A stretch of DNA of 64,000 nucleotides, taken from contig NW_022985441.1 of assembly GCF_010093595.1 (NCBI RefSeq), forward strand, positions 310,132-374,131, in the 5' to 3' direction. This document shows positions 1-10,132 of the stretch, piece after piece (position 1 is the first letter of the stretch; each line of letters opens with the position of its first letter). A program made the translations under genes and the position numbers. The stretch comes from Mytilinidion resinicola. Its lineage: Eukaryota; Ascomycota; Dothideomycetes; Mytilinidiales; Mytilinidiaceae. The notes beneath the pieces were generated by a model that did not search any database, was not told where the DNA came from, and was given only the letters and a program-made list of their open reading frames with translations.

Positions 1-437
1 GGGGCGTAGGGATAGTGCCTTTTGTTTGCGACTTCTTGAAGATTCTCTGCTTGGGTTTCTTGAAGAACATCTGAATGGAACTTTCCTGAAAGCTTTGAGT
101 TGACTTTATGGCTTTCAGTGTGATGGTACGTTTTGGAGAGCGAAGAATTGGTAGGAGATGAGTATGTTGCTTTTGGTTTAAATGCTTCAGTTACATTGTG
201 CGAGTTGGCGATAGTACAGCGAGATGCGCTCTATACATTGTTCAAACGGAGCGAAGGCTCATTGTTGCTAACAATACATTGTATACACAAAGCTTTAGCA
301 ATTTGTTTGCTGTTACTATGGTACGCAAACTGCCGCGAAGAACGGGCCATCGTTTCAATCAAGCCTTAGAAATTCAATGAGTTCTGGACTATTATTGCGC
401 CTCTGTACCCTCGTCCGAGCTACCTTCATCCGGGGTG
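1..437. other. No recognisable gene at window start
   Basis: I see no protein family, RNA gene or repeat here. The short open frames on the plus strand lack a recognisable domain. The stretch lies downstream of the kinase pseudogene that runs on the minus strand from about 2,160 to 438. Confidence 0.5.
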
Positions 438-2160
438 TTAGCAGCCAAAAACTTCGAAAGGCACTCCCCCAATAGTGCTCTCCCTCGCGCCAATTTCATC
501 TCCGATCGACATCGTATATTCGCGCCTTGACTGCGTGGTAGTAAAATCTAATAGATGGCCCTCCCCAATCATTGCCGCCTCGAAAGCAGTATATATGGCG
601 CTCTTGGCCGTGTACACGCAGTCCTCATCTGTGTCCCCGCTCATCGCGCTGGTCATGCATCCTACATAATACTCCCGGTAATGCTCTAATTCTTCGATCG
701 AGTGTTCCCACTCATCCGGCATGAAGTATCCTGGCAACAAAGCACACTCGGTCCACCAAGGATACGCTCGGACCCTTTATACTTTGGACAGCCAAGTCAG
801 GCAAGTCTTGACTATGCGGACAAAAAGTGTCGAGTCCAGAGGCCAAGAGAAATTTACACTTGGGCCACCTATAAAAGACACACTCGGGCCACCTAAAAAA
901 CACTCAGGCCACCCAAAAAAACGCTTGGACTCTTTATGCTTCGGACAGCAGGCAACCGTATACCTTAAGACATCGACGATTCCTATTCCTAAGTCATTAT
1001 CTCTCATTACTTTTTACCGCAGCTTGAGAAAGTGAAAGCGTTGGGCGCTGAAACTGATAATGGGGAATTCCGACAGCAAGCCCTCCGAAGGACAGGAACG
1101 ACAGCCCAAGCCATACGGCGTGTCTTCCAGTCTTCTCGAACCCAAATCGGAACTGAAGCGTACCTGATAGGACGAGGATCGATTTTCACCCGTCCTAATC
1201 GATGATTCCTGTGACTTCCCCGGTCTTCGGGTCGCAGATGATGTTCTGCAAGTTGAACTCAGGGTGTTGTAAAACGAAGGTCTCTTCGGTGGTCTCCGGT
1301 TTGGATGATCGGGCTAATGGTTCGCATTCCAGCGCTTTGAGTGTGACTTTCAAGGCACCCTTCATTTCGACGTCTAGGTCGTCGCCCCATTTCTTAACAA
1401 GCACCGGTCGAAAATATGCATGGGCGGAGAGCCTAGCAGGAAATGTTACGATCTTGCGGGCGATACTAATATCGTCTATATGGTCATTGATATCGGACGG
1501 ATCTTGCCAAGTGTGGATAGAACCTATCTTCGGCTTGTCCAAGTTATCGTCGGTTTCGAAGTAGAATGTGCCCGTCTTGCGGCACTGCATGCTTCGCAGC
1601 CTAGCCATAGAATATGCCAACGATTCGAGCAAGTTATACCCATTCTGGGCGACGTTTTGCTCATCTATATCCTCGGTGGATGCGCCACGCCAGATATCGC
1701 AAGTAGGTACGCCTTCCATTACTTCCATGACGATGTACGACGCACCGATTTCGTTGTTGAGATTCGTCGAGTAGGCGTAAACTTCTGGAAGCAGGAATCC
1801 TGAACAACGCTCTCTGAAGGACCGCATCGTCGTTGCCTCCGAATGGAGGTTGTAGGCGTCTTCCGGAGTCCAGCGCTCTATATAGCCCACTTCCGGCACC
1901 TTGATTGCGATCTTATCACCTGTAATCAGCTGTAGGAAATAGACAGTGCTGTAGGATCCCTGCTTCTTGTCTCCTACCCAAATCCCTACTCCTCCTAATT
2001 CCCCTTCAGGATCAATGATCTTGAGAGCAAGCTTCATTAAAGCTGCGTTATCGATCTCGCTCGTCGGGCCCCAATATCGGCCTTTGCTCAAGCAGGGCGC
2101 TGGTGCTCTGCGAAGTGGAGGAGGCCACGGAAAAAACCAGAAGTGGCCGCTTAGCCTCAT
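438..2160 (-). pseudogene. APH/choline-kinase-like phosphotransferase, copy 1, broken
   Basis: This resembles fungal proteins with an aminoglycoside phosphotransferase (protein-kinase-like) fold. The first 321 codons (2160 to 1195) carry a nucleotide-binding segment (IAIKVPEVG), a hinge-like segment (YIVMEVMEGVP) and the catalytic loop HPEFNLQN, followed by GIID. The frame then stops at TAG (1195-1197), exactly where copy 2 (10.1-12.0 kb) has Trp (IVDW). Just beyond it, one missing base shifts the frame before the conserved RYASVPIWVREDW segment (about 1180-1100). The C-terminal part reappears at 740-438 (EHYREYYVGCMTSAM...), separated by an insertion carrying three 20-24-bp iterons (855-925). 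At least one nonsense change, one frameshift and one insertion make an active kinase unlikely. The substrate is unknown. It is divergent from the Cys/His-rich gene at 2,553. Confidence 0.75.
773..951. repeat. Short insertion with three ~22-bp iterons, flanked by imperfect 23-bp direct repeats
   Basis: Three head-to-tail units built on GGGCCACCT, each followed by an A-rich stretch, start near 862, 886 and 906. They are bracketed by near-identical 23-mers at 773-795 and 928-950 (GGACYCTTTATRCTTYGGACAGC pattern; about three mismatches). The segment sits inside kinase copy 1 and has no counterpart in copy 2, so it looks like an insertion or expansion. The iterated layout resembles the MULE ends elsewhere in this window, but the sequence differs. 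Nature unknown. Confidence 0.5.
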
Positions 2161-2552
2161 GGTCGTTCTGCGACGTCATTCAACCTTGATCGGATGGAGA
2201 TGATGAAGGAAGGGAAATTGGAGGCGGATGCATTCTAAGTGGAGTCTTCCACGGACACGAACCGGTCACCCTTTCGAACAAGGGAGCCGCACAACTTGAT
2301 CTTGCTCAAGAGCAGCTTTCGTAGAGCTTTCTTAGTGGATTCACCGCATATTTTATCCTGCTCTTTGCGGCCGATGTATGGGAATAGAATCACTCTTTTC
2401 GCAAGGCTGCTCACGACGAACATTCACTAAATGGGTCCCCTAGCCCTATATTTAAGAAGACTTTCATGCTAAGATGCCTCCACTTTCTCTCAAACCACTT
2501 CAACACACCACCCTACTCCCTACTACTCCAAAAAATACTTTCCTACACCACC

Positions 2553-3185
2553 ATGGCACCGCCCCTTTGCAACGCTAGAAACATAGTGACCGGTGCAGCA
2601 GCCAATAGATGTCATCACTGGTAATTAATTTCCCCCTCTTTCTAATTATCATACGCTCCTATCTCTAACAGCGTTAATAGTGGGTACTGCAAGAAGAAGA
2701 TTTCCTCCAGATGCTTCAAGAGACTCCACCTGGCGAACTGTACTGAAACCCACCCTGCCACGGGAAGAGAATGCGGAGAGAGATTCCTGGTCCGATCTAA
2801 AGGAGGATGCATGCGCAAGGGCCACTCTTACCGCGACGGCGCCAACAAGGCCATCCAGATGCAATTTCGCGAGATGTACCTAGGCATGGCCCCATGGGAC
2901 GATGATCTCCCCGAGGACAACGAGGGACTTGCGAAGAATGACGCCGATGATGACTCCGAGGACAGTGGGAAGCTCGAGGTCATCGTGGAGGAAGAAGAGA
3001 CCGAGGATGGCGTGCTCTTGACCTTCAGCCAGGGTCGCAGCCCTTTCGAGAAGTGGGACAAGAAGCCGGCGACTCCCAAGGATACAGAAAAGGAATCGAC
3101 TCCTCCAAAGGACAATTCTGGGCGCAAGTCGAGGAGGCAGGCACTGGCGGTAACTGCCCAGGACTTCATCAAACGCAAGAAATAG
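2553..3185 (+). CDS. Small Cys/His-rich protein with an acidic C-terminus (two exons), function unknown
   Basis: Exons are 2553-2620 and 2672-3185 around a 51-bp intron (GTAATT...AACAG), giving 193 aa; the frame is consistent across the splice. The N-terminal 75 residues carry C-x2-C-x13-C-x4-H-x3-C (residues 20-46) and then CGERFLVRSKGGCMRKGH, a pattern that could bind zinc. Residues about 95-145 are Asp/Glu-rich and the end is Lys/Arg-rich. A degenerate copy at 12.5-13.1 kb keeps C-x2-C-x8-C-x4-H-x3-C and CGERFLVQSKGGCMRPGH, which supports the Cys/His module as the conserved part. The ATG at 2553 lies in a CCACC context and is the only start that fits the spliced frame. Both copies are divergent from a kinase-like gene. 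I do not recognise the family. Zinc binding is inference. Confidence 0.7.
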
Positions 3186-3665
3186 GCCAAAGGCTGAGTT
3201 GAATATGCTTGAGACTTGAAAGATAAGAGTCGGATGGTTCGAATCTCAATCAGTAAGCGCGCAGAGACGAGATGGTCTGGTTCGAGATTCACTGGATCAA
3301 TCTCAATTTCTTAAAGCTATGTTTGGCTAATCCATAGAGCTTGAGAATCTGGCCCATTGAATAGAGCGGGGACGAGGTGTTCTTGATGCTCGAATATCTA
3401 ATCTAAAGTGAATATCGTGAATTGTTTCGGCGAACGCACAGAGGTGTTTACTGAGATCTAGTTTTCTCATCTCCCGCATTATAACATTGAAAGGTAGTGT
3501 TTGGGCTATCAGGGGGTTTTAGTGTGGGCGGATATTCTATGTTCCAGTGGGATTGATTTTGCTGTTTTTTTGTTCGTGTATTCCCTACGCTTAAGAGTAC
3601 TTATTTGGTCGCCGTGCTCTCCCTTCATAAAATATAATCGCGTTCCCATTAATTCCAGAGGTGCA
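3186..3665. other. Intergenic, no gene seen
   Basis: I find no coding pattern or RNA gene between the Cys/His-rich gene and the MITE. An isolated GGTTCGAATC-like box near 3236 resembles a tRNA B-box, but no tRNA fold surrounds it. Confidence 0.5.
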
Positions 3666-3873
3666 TTCTTCAAGGGGAGGGATATTGGCACACCCCCTAA
3701 TCACTCCGCGCACACCCCCTTTTTCACTCCATGCACACCCCCCCTCTCGTTTGATCTTCTGATTGGCTGGAGCGGCTCGGAGCTTCGTCCGGAGCTCTAT
3801 TCTCACGTGCATTTGCACGTGTAGCCTTTCTTATTCACTTAGCCGTACGTGAGCTCATACGTGAGGCTATACA

Positions 3874-4025
3874 AATCGGCATAGCTATACAGCCTCTCTA
3901 TTTTACAGTGCATTCTTTCCGATTCGTGTGGCCTTACATATGAACTCACGTACGGCTGTATATACGCCTGCACGAATTGGAAAGAATGCACCGTAGAACG
4001 GAGAGGCTATATAGCTATGCCGATT
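3874..4025. repeat. Internal 55-bp inverted repeat of the MITE
   Basis: The left arm 3874-3928 and right arm 3971-4025 are inverted copies with only a handful of mismatches, around a 42-bp spacer. Transcribed, the segment would form a long hairpin nested inside the element's terminal inverted repeats. Confidence 0.75.
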
Positions 4026-4048
4026 CGTATGGCCTTATGTATAGCCTT

Positions 4049-4212
4049 ACGTACGAGCTCACGTACGAGCTTATTTACGAGCTCACGTACAAGCTTACAT
4101 GTGAGCTCATGTACGAGCTCACGTACGAGCTCACGTACAAGCTCACGTACGAGCTCACGTACAAGCTCACGTACGAGCTCACGTACAAGCTCACGTACGA
4201 GCTCACGCACGG
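4049..4212. repeat. 12-bp tandem array RAGCTCACGTAC-type
   Basis: About 13 units of GAGCTCACGTAC, alternating with AAGCTCACGTAC, run head to tail and become imperfect at both edges. Each unit holds GAGCTC or AGCTC and a CACGTAC step, so neighbouring units can pair with each other. The open frames rich in Tyr/Glu/Leu or Arg/Thr/Ser across it are only readings of this array. Confidence 0.85.
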
Positions 4213-4390
4213 CCTCGCGTATAGCATCACGTGCAGAGAGACGTAAAGGTGAATGCCCAGAGGAAGCTCCGCGTTGCTCCGAGCCAATTAGAAGGTGGTG
4301 AAGCGCCAAGAGGGGGGGTGTGCGTGGAGTGAAAAAGGGGGTGTGCGCGAAGTGATTAGGGGGTGTGCCAATATCCCTCCCCTTTTTCAA

Positions 4391-4795
4391 GATCAACGAA
4401 AATCACGAAAATTACGCCTACACCAAATCTAATGGTCGACTCGTCATTGGTGGGAGCTCTGAGACACATTGTTCAAAATGGCCACATACACAATGCCGTC
4501 AATTCTCGTTATTAGAGAGTCGAATCAAATCCTCCCAGAGAAAATGTGGACAAAGAACCAATGTAAGCGATCTCACAACGTTGGTGTTGTTGTTAATTCG
4601 TAGCTACGCGCGAGGATTGACTCCTCATTTCATATATGTATATCTTCTACACCTGTCCTTGTACGCTTCCATCCCCTATCTGTTCCTAGGAAAAACCATC
4701 CCGGCTCTAGAACACTAAGCTGAACGCCCGAGCGAGCGGTCCGCCCACGATCAATCCAGCCAAAGAAGTCACAGACATCCGCAAGCGCATCGAAA
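4391..4795. other. Upstream region of the SRR1-like pseudogene
   Basis: There is no separate gene. A frame reading ...EVTDIRKRIE just before 4796 fits an N-terminal leader of the SRR1-like gene and is one base out of phase with it, so the damage to that gene may begin here. Confidence 0.4.
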
Positions 4796-6921
4796 ATGTT
4801 CGAGGAAGCAATAAGCTTGTTCGAAACGTACCAAAAGGAATGACGGAGCTCCAGATTCTCATATGCTATCAAAACGCAGCTTAAAGCTGTGGTCCAGAAT
4901 CACGTCGAGCCCATCGACAACGCACTCTTGCTCGGCCTAGGCTGTTATTGGTTCCAAGACGATGAGCACGAGGGTCACCGCCCTTTCTTAGGTCAGCTGG
5001 TCATTTTCCTTGATCTTATCAAGTTCGTATCTAATATCCAAGCCCAGGTCGAACCACGAAAGAGCATCACCATGTTCACCGCGGACCCTTCCTTTGAAGA
5101 CCTGGACGTGACAATCCTGAATCATTACAACGTGAAGGTAGTGCCTCATGCCGCCACCTACCAAGGACACGTCGGATCCTCCACGTTCGTCTTCTCGGCC
5201 TACGCTTACCATGATATTGAAGCAGGCGTTGTCCGTCAACGTCCCGGCCTGTACCTGGGTACTGATTGTAAGAAACGATTCGAATTCTACGATCAGCAAA
5301 TTAATTGCTCGGGAGCAGCGGATAGAGAAGTTTGGCTTCAGGTTGTGCAAGGGAGAGACTCCTTCGAGAAATTCGCCGAACAACACTCGGAGATGAAATT
5401 CCCCGACGCGTCAGGGACACCGTGGTGGAGGAGCGTGAGCGGGTTGTGCTTTTACTGGCCTAAGCCAATCGTAGCAGAGACAGTAAAGCCTATCGAGCTC
5501 GAATTTCAAGAGCATCAGAGGGCATGGAAGGCCACTCGATTCTCATGGGATCTTCAAAAATTGCTTCGAGCTCGGTCCGGAGCCATCGACACCGCGGTTC
5601 TACTCGGACTGGCAGCATGAAGAGTCCTCGAGGTCCTGGATGGTACGCAAAGCGCATGTACCAGCTTTTAGTATTCCTCGATGTTGCGGACTACCTGTCA
5701 GGAGCGCAGTCTGGACAGAAAATCAAGATGATCGCTTCGGACCCTGCTTTCGATGATATCGACAAGAAGTTCTTGGGAGGTCTCAACATCGAGATTATCG
5801 ATATGTCCTCCGCTGACTCAACTTACGAAAACCAATGGAACGTTGGTCCATCTACGTTTGTATTTGCGGCACACATTCCATTTGAAGTTGATCTTGATAT
5901 CGTCTCGCGTAACCCCGGCTTGTATCTTGGTCCCGATTGGAAAGGGCGGCCTAACTTCTTTTATCATCCTGACCATGCGATTGAAAGAAAGACTTATGAA
6001 GTTCTCCTTCACGGCTGTATCGAGAAAGTCTTCCCGTCCGCGATCAATAATATTGACAGGACGAAGGCAATTCCGGAAGGCTGGGAGGAGCTGGAGCGCC
6101 TGACGCTGGGAGCCGTAGAGTCAATGTGCTTCTACTGGCCGAAAAAGTATTCGACGGAAGAGCAGGCTGAGCTTCCAATGCCAGGTGAGCACTATGCCAT
6201 GCACTTCATCAGATGTCAGAATGCTTGGAATTCCTCTAGATTTCGAAGCGAGTTAAGAACACTGCTCTGCAAAGAATTCGAATATGGTCAGTTCATTGAT
6301 ACGGCAGTTCTACTCGGCATGGGCAGCATATCGGACCAGCACCGCCCCGGGCAGTACAACAAGAATACCACACTGAACCAGCTCGTGATATTCCTTGACA
6401 TTGTCGAATATCTCTCGGACGCACACGGCGGTCGGAAGCTCAAGATTCTCGCTTCGGATCCGAATTTCCACGAGATTGACAAAAAGATGTTGCAAGATCT
6501 CGGGATTCAAATCATACACGAGAATGACTGTGAACTGGAATCTGGTCCATCTTCTTTTGTCTTCGCGGCGAAGCTGCCGCGTTGGCATGACGTTAAAGTC
6601 ATCTCACAGGAGCCCGGGCTTTATCTCGGCCCCAGCCAAGTGACCCGAAAACGCAATATCGGCCCTGAGAGTGTCTCTGTGGAGAGACCTTGGGGTACAG
6701 AAATGGTGAGTTGCAGCCAGGTCTATGAAGACTTCTTCCAACAGCGTATTGAGAGTTTCTTCCCGTCTGTGGAGAGATACGGCGAGGTAGTGAACACTCC
6801 AGAGGGCTGGCAAAGTTTGAAAAAGCTAACCGGAGGAGCCGTGACATGGATGGCCTTTTACTGGCTGAAAATAGAAGCTTTCGATAGAAGGCTAGAGTTC
6901 TTGAATTTAATGTCACCGTGA
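4796..6921 (+). pseudogene. SRR1-like protein with three tandem domains, broken
   Basis: Three repeats of about 200-230 aa each show the SRR1 pattern: LLGLG/LLGMGS, then QLVIFLD, a DP.F...D motif (ADPSFEDLD, SDPAFDDID, SDPNFHEID), FVFAA, GLYLG and FYWPK. They start near 4,910, 5,590 and 6,295. The frame is damaged in at least two places. A TGA at 4841-4843 stands where the other two repeat junctions have Trp (AWKATRF, AWNSSRF). A one-base loss near 5614 breaks LLGLGS between repeats 1 and 2. From about 5620 to 6921 the frame is open, so a shortened two-domain protein starting near 5524 or 5618 is conceivable. SRR1 proteins are linked to light and clock signalling in plants. The role in fungi is not established. 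Confidence 0.75.
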
Positions 6922-7304
6922 ACGGGCATCACTTCAAGCATAGCTGGCTGCGGCACTTCTCTTTCAATCCCCTTCTAGGGCGATAACGCACTTACAAAAT
7001 GCTACTTCGCTTATTTGCGTCAGATGGCCTAAACCTACTTTCTGTTTAATACAATGTATTTCCTACCAATACCTCTCTTTTTGTGCTATTTGGTGACATA
7101 CTGCAACACTTTGAACTTCCGAGCACGATTATCCGAAAGGAAATTACTGTTGAATAGTGTTTGTCTCGAAAGCAGTGTTTTAGCAAGGTAAGATTGTAGA
7201 TTGAAGAATATGATTGAGATTTATATAAGAGTGATAGTTTCAGAATGTGGCGCCAAAACACTACTTCCCATTGGAAACATACCAAGCGTAACTGAAGCAG
7301 GCCG
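6922..7304. other. Convergent intergenic region, no gene seen
   Basis: This A/T-rich spacer lies between the 3' ends of the SRR1-like pseudogene (plus) and the Lys/Glu-rich gene (minus). I see no RNA gene or repeat. Confidence 0.5.
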
Positions 7305-8990
7305 CTAAAGCGCTCGTGAACCCGGATCATCTTTTCTTGCGTTCTGTCCTTTTCTGATGCCTGGATTTAGTAAAGATCTTGGGAGCATTTCGATGCTTAG
7401 GGACGTTTTGATGCTTTGGTTTTTCCTGCGGCACGGCCCGGCTTGCTGCGTGGGTTTCTTCGCGCCTCTCGGCTTTTTCTCCGTCTGCTCAAGCTTCATT
7501 TTTCTCTGCCCAGGGTTGTCTTGTTTTTTCTCAGGCTGCCTTGCCTTATGCTCGGGGTTCCTTACTTTCTGCTCGACTTTCCTCTGTTTAGCTTGCCTCT
7601 CCCTCTGCTCGACGCTCGTTTTCTTATGCTCGGGCTTCGTTTCCTTCTGCTTAGGCCTTTTTTCCTCCTGTTCTGGTTTCGTTCCCTTTCGCTTTTTCTC
7701 TTTGCTCTTAAACTCTGGGTCTTTTTTTGGAGCTCTATCCGGCAAGACAGTCTGCGAGGATTCCGCCTTGGAGGATTTGGGCTTCCTCGTCAGCTCCGCT
7801 CTCTCTCCATTTGGAGATTGGTCATTGTTCATGCGCAAGGGGCCCTCGACTATGACCTTACTCTGCGAATCAGGCTGCGTGGCTTCCTCGTCAAGTGTTG
7901 TAGGCTTCCTCGCCTGCTCAGAATTCTTTGTCGGCTTCGACTCCTTCCCCTTTGGCAGTGAGTTCTCGTTTCCAATTGTAGAACCTTCAGTCAATGTCAT
8001 AGCACACGCTGACGAACCAGACTGTATATCTTCCGCATCAGAGGATATCAGCTCTTCTTCCTTTGGCAGCGGCTCCTCGTCTTGGTCATCAGTCGCAGCT
8101 GCGAGTAACTCGTTGGAGCTTCCGTCCGCTTTTTGCTCTTGCTGAGATTCAGCTACCCAGATAAGAGCAGACTTCATCTCGTTCAGCGCATGCCAAAGGA
8201 ACTCGCGGCCATAAAAGTCGATTTCCTCTTGTTGGAACAGCCCGCAGGTGTCCACGATCTCAAGGGGGTCTGAGGGGTTATCGTAATATATCCGCACAAT
8301 GTCCGGGAGGCGCTCTCGATCGAATTTGTAACAGAAACTCTTGACTCGTTCCATATTCTCGGCGGCCAGAAATCGGACCACCTCGTCAAGGAACTTACCC
8401 TCGTTAGTGCGCATGTCGTGCTCATCAAACAGATCTGTGGTCTGGCAACCTGGGTAAACATAGCGACAGGCCTTGGGATACTTATGCTTGCAGCGCGACG
8501 TGAAGGTTTTGACAGCAGTAGATGCAAAGATCTCAATGAGGGCGTCTGAGAGTTCAGTCGATTCACTTTCCCGGGCCTTTGCAATGATCTTTGTAATGTG
8601 GAACAGAGAGAACATAGCCGGGTACGTTCTCTTTGTTTGAGTTTCCCATTTTGGACTCATCCCAAGGCTCAGATTCCCCATACCTTCAGTAATGTAGTCT
8701 ATCGCCTTACTACTCATCATGGCACATCGCGAGGAATAAGGGAGGGGCTTCGGCAGACGTCGTTTGATCGGTCTCCAATTAAGATCATGGGGTTTGTGAC
8801 TTCTATACCGCCATGGATTGATACACCGACCAAGCTCATTTTGAGGAAAGGCTTCCAGTTCCACTGATATAAGAGGCTGCTTCCTGTGGTTCCAGCGCGC
8901 GAGAATCATCCCGACACCCTCGGATATGCATTCTCGAAGTTCGTTCTCATCTAGGTATGTGTTAGAGGTAAGAGTTGCTTCGTTGATCAT
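7305..8990 (-). CDS. Hypothetical protein with Lys/Glu/Gln-rich repetitive tail
   Basis: A single uninterrupted 561-codon frame starts at ATG 8990. Residues 1 to about 290 look globular (for example FLDEVVRFLAAENMERV and EFLWHALNEMKSALIW), but I recognise no family. Residues about 300-430 are acidic and Ser-rich. Residues about 430-540 are a highly charged K/E/Q/P-rich stretch with loose 11-13-residue periodicity built around PEH/EQK words, probably disordered or coiled coil. The basic C-terminus suggests a nuclear or nucleic-acid-binding role, which is inference only. The tail is coded by a degenerate tandem repeat, so its length is likely to vary between strains. An unspliced gene of this length beside broken genes could be a fast-evolving accessory gene. 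Confidence 0.55.
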   Translation of the reverse strand: MINEATLTSNTYLDENELRECISEGVGMILARWNHRKQPLISVELEAFPQNELGRCINPWRYRSHKPHDLNWRPIKRRLPKPLPYSSRCAMMSSKAIDYITEGMGNLSLGMSPKWETQTKRTYPAMFSLFHITKIIAKARESESTELSDALIEIFASTAVKTFTSRCKHKYPKACRYVYPGCQTTDLFDEHDMRTNEGKFLDEVVRFLAAENMERVKSFCYKFDRERLPDIVRIYYDNPSDPLEIVDTCGLFQQEEIDFYGREFLWHALNEMKSALIWVAESQQEQKADGSSNELLAAATDDQDEEPLPKEEELISSDAEDIQSGSSACAMTLTEGSTIGNENSLPKGKESKPTKNSEQARKPTTLDEEATQPDSQSKVIVEGPLRMNNDQSPNGERAELTRKPKSSKAESSQTVLPDRAPKKDPEFKSKEKKRKGTKPEQEEKRPKQKETKPEHKKTSVEQRERQAKQRKVEQKVRNPEHKARQPEKKQDNPGQRKMKLEQTEKKPRGAKKPTQQAGPCRRKNQSIKTSLSIEMLPRSLLNPGIRKGQNARKDDPGSRAL

Positions 8991-9059
8991 ATTTTGAGTT
9001 AGTATGTATCAGTAGAGGAATTGTAGTATTATCTGCCAGTTCGATATGTAAGCTGTATC

Positions 9060-9125
<66 letters not shown>

Positions 9126-10132
9126 TTGTTGTTATTGTTGTTGTTGTTGTTGAGGTAGAACAGCGCAACTAAAAAATCGAACAAAGACGCAAAGACAGAA
9201 AGAAGCCTTCGTCATGACTGCATAATGTGACTGCTGGAATTCCTCTTGAGCTTTGACCTACCTTTGTATAGATCCTCATGTAGATCTGTATGATCTGTTG
9301 GCTCGGCATACACCTCCGCCTCTACATCCACAGTAAGCGTAGATCTATACGGCTTCAGTACGTATGAGTACGTAGCTGCTTTATCAGCTTCCGAACTACG
9401 TAGCTACACCTAGTCACATTACTCTCCTTTCAATTATGTATATAAGCTCGCACATTCACTACAATACAAACTCATGTTCACTTCAATCTATCTGACGAAC
9501 TCCTGGTGTTTCCGCCAGCAATCACAATGTTATTGTTTCATTCCAGTCTTTGCAGCATTTTAACTTCGCACTGGTAAGCTTAGCCTCGAGAGGTCCGATG
9601 TGATACATAGCGAATCGGTGATGATCAAACGTGCCGGCACCTTGTGAAGTCGTGGACTCGGCAAACATTGTGGAGACTTGTGGTAGAGGCATGGGGTTGG
9701 GGTCTGATAATTTGAGATACTCTTGCCTTTGCCAGTGGAGTTGAGAGCAACACGTAGTGGCATACCGAAGGATTAAGTATTGTATTAGCTGATTAGTGAT
9801 GGAGGAAGCTGACTACGGAGCTAAAGGCTAGATGAGCAGTATTATTTTTGGCCGAGTATAAAACAATGCTAACAAAAAAACCCCAATCTTTTTCTTTTCC
9901 TCCTACTAAAAGACTGTCCGTAGTCTCCTCCGATCCATTTCCTTTGAAAAGTCACCCAAGGGGGAACCGTAATACGGAAAGCTTGCCTGCTTGCTCGCTT
10001 ACCCTGTCTTGCTGTGATCAGTGTAGAGAGTGGCGGATGCTTTGAAAGTCGTCTAAAGATCGTAATAGCTGCGTTAGTGAATGACCTAGCGTTTCAGCGC
10101 GTCCATGGCGTAGGTCAGAACCCCTGGATTTC
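8991..10132. other. Intergenic region with microsatellite, no gene seen
   Basis: Apart from the trinucleotide array at 9058-9152 I see only short, unrelated open frames on both strands. A patch at 9240-9410 is rich in AGATCT and CTACGTAG words but forms no clear longer repeat. Confidence 0.5.
9058..9152. repeat. (ATG)n / (TTG)n microsatellite
   Basis: About 22 perfect ATG/GAT triplets (to about 9125) pass directly into TTG triplets with one TTA. It lies upstream of the Lys/Glu-rich gene on the minus strand, outside any coding region I can support. Confidence 0.95.

Larger units (their letters stand above)
3674..4382. mobile_element. Non-autonomous MULE-like element (MITE), 709 bp
   Basis: The two ends are inverted copies starting GGGGAGGGATATTGGCACA. 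The similarity continues for about 75 bp with few mismatches and more loosely to about 120 bp. Flanking 8-mers TTCTTCAA (3666-3673) and TTTTTCAA (4383-4390) differ at one base and look like a target-site duplication. Each TIR contains three CACCCCC blocks starting near 3691, 3713 and 3736, a 22-23-bp spacing like that in the TIRs of the complete MULE at 27.1 kb. There is no transposase. The interior is a 55-bp inverted repeat (3874-3928 against 3971-4025) followed by a 12-bp tandem array. Open frames across it are repeat artefacts. Confidence 0.8.

Noticed and set aside
3230..3250. GGTTCGAATC as the T-loop of a tRNA
   Set aside because: No D-arm, anticodon arm or acceptor stem can be drawn around it.
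4049..4212. CRISPR array
   Set aside because: Units are contiguous 12-mers without spacers, in a eukaryotic genome.
4007..4396. Open frames with regular Val-Arg-Glu-Leu, Tyr-Glu-Leu-Thr or Arg-Thr-Ser-Ser repeats
   Set aside because: They are readings of the MITE's 12-bp array in several frames on both strands and have no independent support.
7357..8145. 262-codon plus-strand frame rich in Cys, Phe, Ser and Leu
   Set aside because: It is the antisense shadow of the Lys/Glu-rich repetitive tail coded on the minus strand.
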